From contig JAJZZU010000032.1 of NCBI GenBank assembly GCA_021797365.1, positions 1 to 13,369 on the forward strand: 13,369 bases of DNA. The letters run 5' to 3'. This document shows, piece after piece, positions 9,341 to 13,369 of this stretch. A program made the position numbers and the translations under genes. The number at the start of each line of letters is the position of its first letter. Positions within the stretch are counted from its first letter, which is position 1. The notes under the pieces are model-generated. The model was not told the DNA's origin. It ran no database searches and was given only the letters and a program-made list of their open reading frames with translations. Source of the DNA: Pseudomonadota bacterium (lineage in GTDB: Bacteria; Pseudomonadota; Gammaproteobacteria; Acidiferrobacterales; Acidiferrobacteraceae).

Positions 9341-9978
9341 TCAGGGCGCCCCGAACGACGAGCACCCCTCGGCGCGGATGCGTGCCACGCATTCCTCCTT
9401 GCAGCGCCGGTACCCGGGGGCGCCGGTCACGGCCGCCGTGCGTGGGCGATCCAGGCCAGCCGGGATATCGGCGACGACGCGCCCGGGCGCAGCGCCCATG
9501 ACCCGGATGCGATCACCCAAAATATGGCCTCACCCACGTCATGGGTGACAAACAACACCGTGATCCGGAATTCCGACCAGATGGCCAGCAGCCCTTCCTG
9601 CATGAGGGCGCGGGTTTGCGCGTCCAAGGCGCCAAACGGTTCGTCCATCAACAGCACGCGCGGGTAGTTGGCGAGCGCCCGCGCGATCCCGACACGCTGC
9701 TGCATGCCACCTGAAAGCGTCGCCGGATTGCGGTGGGCATAGGGCAGGAGGCCCACCAGACCAAGAAAGGTGCGGGCGATAGCCTCGGCGGCGCCCCATG
9801 CCGGCCATGCGCGGGCCAAAGGCGACATTCTCCAGCACGGTCTTCCAGGAAAACAGGGGATGCTGCTGAAAGACCATGCCGCGATCCGCGCCCGGTCCGG
9901 TCACAAGACCGCCGTCTATGGGCACGCGGCCCTCGGAGACCGGCACCAGGCCCGCGACCGCAGCCAGCAAGGACGTTC
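9341..9978 (-). pseudogene. Truncated, twice-frameshifted ABC-transporter ATPase (nitrate/sulfonate/taurine type)
   Basis: A remnant of a SsuB/TauB-like ATPase that would have energised uptake of a small anion such as a sulfonate. It begins inside the Walker A region (TSLLAAVAGLVPVSEG), so the start codon and the P-loop glycines are missing. The first frame runs through [20 protein letters not shown]. Near 9786-9799, in a GC run, homology jumps to a second frame with [28 protein letters not shown] and [11 protein letters not shown]. Near 9517-9523 it jumps back to the first frame for [14 protein letters not shown] and a normal-looking C-terminus ending FGAP and TGA at 9341. Its 5' edge abuts an IS right end. 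It cannot make a functional ATPase. Confidence 0.85.
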
Positions 9979-10043
9979 AGGGCAGGAACCCATCTTCGCG
10001 AGAAATGGGAATCCCCTTCTTTCAGGAAGGGGAGGACGCCAAC
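9979..10043 (+). mobile_element. IS200/IS605-type right-end remnant
   Basis: The segment carries CCCAT...ATGGG (9989-9993/10005-10009) and then a 7-bp hairpin CCCCTTC-TTTCAG-GAAGGGG (10013-10032) followed by AGGACGCCAAC. A hairpin in the context GAATCCCC...GGGGAGGA is, from memory of such elements, the typical right end downstream of tnpB, where guide-RNA (omega RNA) sequence also resides. No transposase coding sequence remains; to the left is the ABC-ATPase remnant. The exact left boundary is uncertain by several bases. Confidence 0.55.
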
Positions 10044-10261
10044 TCCTTGACATACTGTTCCGGGGTTGCGTAGCCGGGCATGACGGCGTTGTTGAGCCCG
10101 TCCACGCCCATGACGATCGCGCCGCTGCGCTTGACATGGGCCTTCTCGAGCAGCAGCACGCGCAGTTCGGGGTTGGCCTCCTTGGCCTTGACGGCGGCCA
10201 TGGGTCCTGCCGTCCCGCCTCCTATGACCAGCACGTCGGGCGTAAGCTCGGATACGTTCAT
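10022..10261 (-). pseudogene. 5' fragment of an FAD-dependent oxidoreductase (FrdA/AprA-like flavoprotein)
   Basis: Only the first ~73 residues of what is normally a protein of over 500 aa remain. DVLVIGGGTAGPMAAVKAKE is a Rossmann FAD-binding segment (about residues 9-28), followed by LLLEKAHVKRSGAIVMG and GYATPEQYVKE, as in fumarate-reductase or APS-reductase-like flavoproteins. After the codons for EQYVKE the frame enters the IS right end and stops at 10022, adding a few foreign residues. The start ATG overlaps the gntR stop as ATGA, so the pair was an operon with coupled translation. The catalytic half is lost. Confidence 0.8.
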
Positions 10262-11028
10262 GACACGCCTCCGCCATGGGTGTCGCACCGTTCGATGCGC
10301 AGCCGATAGCGCCACTGATCTCCCCGGCAATAGAGGTGCTCATAGTCGAGCGGCCGGCCGTCACGCGCGAAGGTGAGGCGATCCATGCGCAGGATCGGGG
10401 ACCCCGGGGGGATCTCCAGGGCGCGGGCGACATCGACGTCGGCCGCGGCGGCGCCGATGTCGAGCTCGGCGTGCCCCAGGGGGCATTGCAGGTCGTTTTC
10501 GAGGATGGCGAAGATATCGCGCGTCGCGAGATCATGGCTGAGCAGGGCCTGGGCGGTGGCCTCACGAAAATACGAGACGTCGAGCGACACCGGGGCGCCG
10601 TTCACGTAACGCACCCGGCGGATCTCGCCCACGCGCCCGGGCGGGGCGACCTGGAGACGCGCGCGCAAGGTGTCGTCGGGGGCAAAAAAGCGTGAGCCAA
10701 GGAGGCGTGACGAGGTGACATGACCCGACTCCTGCATGGCCTCGCCCAGGCCCTGGAGTACGGTGAGCGACTGCGAGACCTGGGGGCGCGACACATAGCT
10801 GCCCTTGCCCTGGACCTTGAACACCAAGCCCTCCTGACAGAGCTGGCTGACGGCCTGACGGGCCGTTACGCGGCTGACCGAAAAGCGCTTCATGAGTTCG
10901 CTTTCCGAAGGCATCCGGTCAAAGAGGGCGTACGAACCGTCGAGGATGCGGGCGCGCAGCGCCTCCTTGATCTGGGTATAGAGCGGCGCCGGCAGGGACG
11001 ATGAGGGGAGGGACGCGGTATCGTGCAT
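10258..11028 (-). CDS. GntR-family transcriptional regulator, HutC/UTRA subfamily
   Basis: A cytosolic DNA-binding repressor/activator of 256 aa. The winged helix-turn-helix is at about residues 15-82 (MPSESELMKRFSVSRVTARQ, then GKGSYVSRP), and the C-terminal effector domain (about 100-245) matches UTRA-type ligand binding with RRVRYVNGAPVSLDVSYF and PGSPILRMDRLTF. ATG 11028 has TTAGGG about 8 nt upstream. It overlaps the following flavoprotein fragment by 4 nt (ATGA), and originally probably regulated that flavoprotein and the ABC transporter in response to their substrate. The targets here are now broken, so the regulator appears orphaned, though its own reading frame is intact. Confidence 0.9.
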   Translation of the reverse strand: MHDTASLPSSSLPAPLYTQIKEALRARILDGSYALFDRMPSESELMKRFSVSRVTARQAVSQLCQEGLVFKVQGKGSYVSRPQVSQSLTVLQGLGEAMQESGHVTSSRLLGSRFFAPDDTLRARLQVAPPGRVGEIRRVRYVNGAPVSLDVSYFREATAQALLSHDLATRDIFAILENDLQCPLGHAELDIGAAAADVDVARALEIPPGSPILRMDRLTFARDGRPLDYEHLYCRGDQWRYRLRIERCDTHGGGVS

Positions 11029-11045
11029 GATGTGAGCCCTAAGAA

Positions 11046-11059
11046 CCTGTCAAGACAGG
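11046..11059. promoter_or_regulatory. 14-bp palindrome upstream of gntR, possible operator
   Basis: CCTGTC-AA-GACAGG is an inverted repeat 17 bp before the gntR start codon, a typical place for autoregulation. A second, imperfect palindrome centred on CCCGGG (11086-11099) lies about 40 bp further upstream. No protein-specific consensus is known to me. Confidence 0.3.
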
Positions 11060-11166
11060 CGAGAGCAAGCTCCGTGCCACACCCTTTATCCCGGGAAAAT
11101 AGGCGCTTGGTAGACGCCGCCCCCGGATGCGCGCCTGATTCCAGTGCACGGCGGCTCGTTTGTGCC

Positions 11167-11514
11167 TCATTTCAGGCGCGGCGCGGGCCCTCCCGGTGCC
11201 TCGGAACCGTCGAGCCGTGCCAGGAGGCGCATACCTCCCACCAACCCGTCCACGCGTGAGGCGATATCGGCATGCGGGGATGACGCGGATAACGGCCAGT
11301 GCGCATGCCGGCAACCGGGGGGAAGCGGCGGGCACGCCTTTAATGCCGCCGGATCCAGTGTCACCAGGAGGTCGCACGCCGGAGGGACGGCGCCGGCCGG
11401 GCAAGAACAGGCCTCCACCCAATCGCCGGCCCGCGCCAAGGCGATGTGCGATGCGCGTTCGGCAAGCCCCGGCAAGGATGATGCAAAGGCGAGGCGCGCG
11501 CGACGCTTATACAT
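11167..11514 (-). CDS. Low-molecular-weight phosphatase/arsenate-reductase-like protein without the catalytic loop
   Basis: A small 115-aa protein. Its middle (ACDLLVTLDPAALKACPPLP at 47-66, then HAHWPL at 70-75) resembles the core of the LMW protein-tyrosine-phosphatase fold as found in ArsC-type arsenate reductases (DLVITV...CP...HWPVPDP). The N-terminus (RLAFASSLPGLAERASHIAL) takes the place of the catalytic loop, but the CX5R nucleophile motif is absent and the usual acid Asp after HWP is replaced by Ser. It is therefore probably not an active phosphatase. ATG 11514 is the only start visible, without a clear ribosome site, 27 nt after the DUF481 gene. The homology is a judgement by eye; an unrelated small protein is possible. 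Confidence 0.5.
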   Translation of the reverse strand: MYKRRARLAFASSLPGLAERASHIALARAGDWVEACSCPAGAVPPACDLLVTLDPAALKACPPLPPGCRHAHWPLSASSPHADIASRVDGLVGGMRLLARLDGSEAPGGPAPRLK

Positions 11515-11541
11515 GGTGGCCGATGGGCGGCATACGCAAGC

Positions 11542-12354
11542 TCAAGGGAAGTTGTAGATGAGGTTCAGGGTCGTGAACGTCGAGGTGGGCTTGAAGCCCG
11601 CCGGCGCGCTCGTATAGTGATCGACGATCTCCGAGAGCTTCAATGCGAGCCTTCTGCTGATCGGCGCGGTAAGCCCGGTGCTCGAGGTGAACAGCGTGCC
11701 GGTGCTCGCGCCCAGGACCGCCACACGTTGGCTGAATAGGCTTTTTTTGCTGAGTTGCCAATGATAGTCGGCCGCCAGCCGCAGCACCGGGACATCATTG
11801 CGGGCCCCCGTGAAGTAGGTGTTCTGGCGAAGGCCGGCGCCCGCGTCGACCTTGAAGCGCATGGGGCCCTGACGCAAGAACTGGTGGCCGGCGCCCACCG
11901 ACTCGACTTCATAGTGGCGGTATCCGTCGAACGGATTGCGGACATAATTCAGGGCCACGAGGAGGAAGTTTTCCTTCTCGCCGCTGAAATAATGCGACGC
12001 CTTAAGGTCGAGCGCGAGCCGATTGGCGTTCACAATGCCAAGGCTTGCCGCGTAGTCGTAGCTCAGCCGCCCCGCATAGCGCCACAGGCCGCGCTCGTAG
12101 CGCACATGATCGTTGGTGTTGAGGGTCCGTGTATTACTGGTTCCGGTAGTGGCCGCATAGCCGAGCCCGACCTGGGCGCTCAAGGCATGCTTCGGGGCGG
12201 GGGCGGCGGCACGGGCATAGCCCGGCCCAAAGAGGGCGCACGCCACCACCATAAAGGCCCGCCGCGGGCTGATCCGGGAGGCCGGGGACAGACCGGTGCC
12301 ATACCGGGACCTGTGGGCGCCTGCGAGGGTGGCGCGCGGCCGGGCAAAGCGCAC
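11542..12354 (-). CDS. DUF481-family outer-membrane beta-barrel protein
   Basis: A probable exported outer-membrane protein of 270 aa. The hydrophobic segment MVVACALFGPGYARA (35-49) after basic ISPRR looks like a signal peptide. The mature part has repeating beta strands (GLGYAATTGTSNTRTLN, WRYAGRLSYDYAAS, HYFSGEKENFLLVALNYVRN, DAGAGLRQNTYF) as in DUF481/YdiY-like proteins, and ends ...LNLIYNFP. Function in this family is poorly known; some members are salt- or stress-induced. GTG 12354, 6 nt after the mscS stop, is the likely start because it supplies the basic n-region. ATG 12252 is the alternative (236 aa) but would leave no positive charge ahead of the hydrophobic core. It is within the phoR-mscS operon. 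Confidence 0.8.
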   Translation of the reverse strand: MRFARPRATLAGAHRSRYGTGLSPASRISPRRAFMVVACALFGPGYARAAAPAPKHALSAQVGLGYAATTGTSNTRTLNTNDHVRYERGLWRYAGRLSYDYAASLGIVNANRLALDLKASHYFSGEKENFLLVALNYVRNPFDGYRHYEVESVGAGHQFLRQGPMRFKVDAGAGLRQNTYFTGARNDVPVLRLAADYHWQLSKKSLFSQRVAVLGASTGTLFTSSTGLTAPISRRLALKLSEIVDHYTSAPAGFKPTSTFTTLNLIYNFP

Positions 12355-12360
12355 CGCTGC

Positions 12361-12984
12361 CTAATCCCGCACCACAAGGGCGGGGGCGCGCGGCCCATCC
12401 TCGTCTTCGCCGCCCACCACGCCCGCGCGATGCCGGGCGGACAGCCATACCGCGGATTGGACCGGTAGGGGCAGACGCCGGACGCATTTCGGGAAAAACA
12501 GGGTGTCGGGGATGAGGACTGTGCGGCCGCGGGGCCCCTCGGTCTCAATGTCCATGAGAGGGCTGTCAAGGACCTTGCCCTCGATGCCATCCGGCAGGAC
12601 CTCTATAGGCTGACCGAACTGATACGGCCGCCAGATCCACATGAAGAACGGGGCGGTGATGTTGCCAAAAATCGTCCCGACCGCGAGCAGGCCGATCCCC
12701 AGGACCGCCAGGAATCCCGTAAAGGTATCGAGCACGCCGCTTACCGGGAGACCGGCGATGCGCAAGGCCACGAGCACGAGCAGGACGTGGAGCAGGACCG
12801 TAACGGAGCGCGCGATGGCGTGCACGGTTCCTGCCGAGTACAGGCGGTCGCGCTGCCGGAGCACGGGTGCCTGGTAGAGGCCACGCTTTAGGGAGCGCAA
12901 GACGAAAAGTCCGCCGACCAACACCAGGAACGGTTTCCGGAGGTGGACGAGGACACGGTGAGACGACGGCACGCTTAGCAGCAT
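12361..12984 (-). CDS. MscS-family mechanosensitive channel protein (short form)
   Basis: An inner-membrane channel of the small-conductance mechanosensitive family, which releases solutes on hypo-osmotic shock. It is 207 aa. Hydrophobic segments lie at about 15-31, 55-77 and 84-110, the last (GFLAVLGIGLLAVGTIFGNI) being the pore helix. The beta domain follows: WRPYQFGQPIEVLPDGIEGK and TVLIPDTLFF. The C-terminal cytoplasmic cage domain of full MscS (about 286 aa) is mostly missing; the final ~40 residues are low-similarity and charged. ATG 12984 lies 7 nt after the phoR stop, with GGAG only 2 nt ahead of it, so initiation probably relies on coupling to phoR. A TATAAT at 12991-12996 overlaps the phoR stop and has no -35, so it is likely fortuitous. 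Confidence 0.85.
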   Translation of the reverse strand: MLLSVPSSHRVLVHLRKPFLVLVGGLFVLRSLKRGLYQAPVLRQRDRLYSAGTVHAIARSVTVLLHVLLVLVALRIAGLPVSGVLDTFTGFLAVLGIGLLAVGTIFGNITAPFFMWIWRPYQFGQPIEVLPDGIEGKVLDSPLMDIETEGPRGRTVLIPDTLFFPKCVRRLPLPVQSAVWLSARHRAGVVGGEDEDGPRAPALVVRD

Positions 12985-12991
12985 CGCTCCA

Positions 12992-13369
12992 TTATACCGT
13001 GGGCGGCGGGGCCCGCGAGGGGCCGGGAGGGAACTTCAATCGGCTTGACGGAAACACGCAGGTAAACGTGCTGCCGCGCCCGAGAACACTCTCGACTGTC
13101 AGTCGCGCGTCGTGACGCAACAGGACCTTGGCGACGATCGCCAGACCAAGGCCCGTACCCCCCGAGGCCCGCGAGCGATCGCTGTCGACGCGATAGAAGC
13201 GTTGCGTGAGAAACGGGATGTGGCGCTCGGCGATACCCTCGCCGCTGTCGATCACCGCAAACCGCCCTTCGCTGGCGTCCGCCCGCCAGACGAGGCGTAT
13301 CGATCCGCCGGCCGGGGTATGGCGAACTGCGTTTTGCACGAGGTTCGTAAAGGCGCTGCGCAATTCCTC
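12992..13369 (-). CDS. phoR: Phosphate-regulon sensor histidine kinase PhoR, C-terminal part (5' end beyond window)
   Basis: Only the last 125 residues are present, covering the ATP-binding catalytic domain of a membrane histidine kinase. N-box NLVQNAVRHTPAGG, G1 DSGEGIAE, F-box FLTQRFYRVD with the following SDRSR, and G2 GGTGLGLAI are all intact. The context FYRVD..RSR..GGTGLGLAIV..VLLRH..L..ES..G.GSTFTC.FP is closest to PhoR of Pseudomonas-type bacteria, so PhoR is preferred over another kinase. PhoR phosphorylates PhoB when phosphate is scarce, and PhoB would bind Pho boxes such as the one before the porin. phoB is expected just beyond the right edge. The frame is open to the window end. 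Confidence 0.85.
   Translation of the reverse strand, partial: EELRSAFTNLVQNAVRHTPAGGSIRLVWRADASEGRFAVIDSGEGIAERHIPFLTQRFYRVDSDRSRASGGTGLGLAIVAKVLLRHDARLTVESVLGRGSTFTCVFPSSRLKFPPGPSRAPPPTV

Noticed and set aside
11144..11561. Two overlapping plus-strand open frames of 133-137 codons
   Set aside because: No recognisable protein features; the minus-strand frame shows a recognisable phosphatase-like core and fits the operon.
12991..12996. TATAAT just upstream of mscS
   Set aside because: It overlaps the phoR stop codon and the start region, has no -35 at usual spacing, and would give an almost leaderless transcript.

Overview
The window is GC-rich, densely packed bacterial chromosome that looks gammaproteobacterial. 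The PhoR and HemB sequences resemble those of Pseudomonas-type bacteria, and HemB has the Asp-rich (Mg-type) metal site. A pyrophosphate-dependent phosphofructokinase next to a proton-pumping pyrophosphatase is typical of sulfur- or iron-oxidising and methanotrophic Gammaproteobacteria. An Acidiferrobacter-like acidophilic chemolithotroph would fit, but that is inference from gene content and not an identification.

Layout. Positions 1-3801 (minus strand) form a pyrophosphate operon: an uncharacterised 118-aa gene, PPi-dependent phosphofructokinase (pfp), an uncharacterised 71-aa gene, and the H+-translocating pyrophosphatase hppA, which runs off the left edge. Divergently, 4038-6202 (plus strand) carries adk, whose enzyme domain continues in frame into a long Lys/Ala/Pro histone-H1-like tail, then a hairpin and hemB. 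From 6199 to 9177 (minus strand) lies a phosphate-acquisition block: a secreted beta-barrel porin preceded by a Pho-box-like element, a strong stem-loop, then pstB and phoU. phoU and hemB converge and share one CTAG for their stop codons.

Positions 9341-11028 are a decayed accessory island: an intact GntR/HutC-type regulator, the first ~73 codons of a flavoprotein translationally overlapping it, the right end of an IS200/IS605-type element, and a 5'-truncated, twice-frameshifted ABC-transporter ATPase pseudogene. This looks like a transport/oxidation operon collapsed by an IS-associated deletion, leaving its regulator behind. Positions 11167-13369 (minus strand) hold a tight run of phoR (3' end only), an MscS-family channel, a DUF481 outer-membrane protein and a small LMW-phosphatase/arsenate-reductase-like protein lacking the catalytic loop.

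Common thread. Most intact genes handle phosphate, pyrophosphate or adenylate: PhoR and PhoU (sensing), porin and PstB (uptake), Pfp and HppA (PPi use), Adk (adenylate balance). The most unusual item is the Adk fused to an H1-like basic tail encoded by tandem DNA repeats. No tRNA, rRNA, CRISPR array or intact transposase was seen. No stretch over 300 bases is left without a gene or gene remnant.
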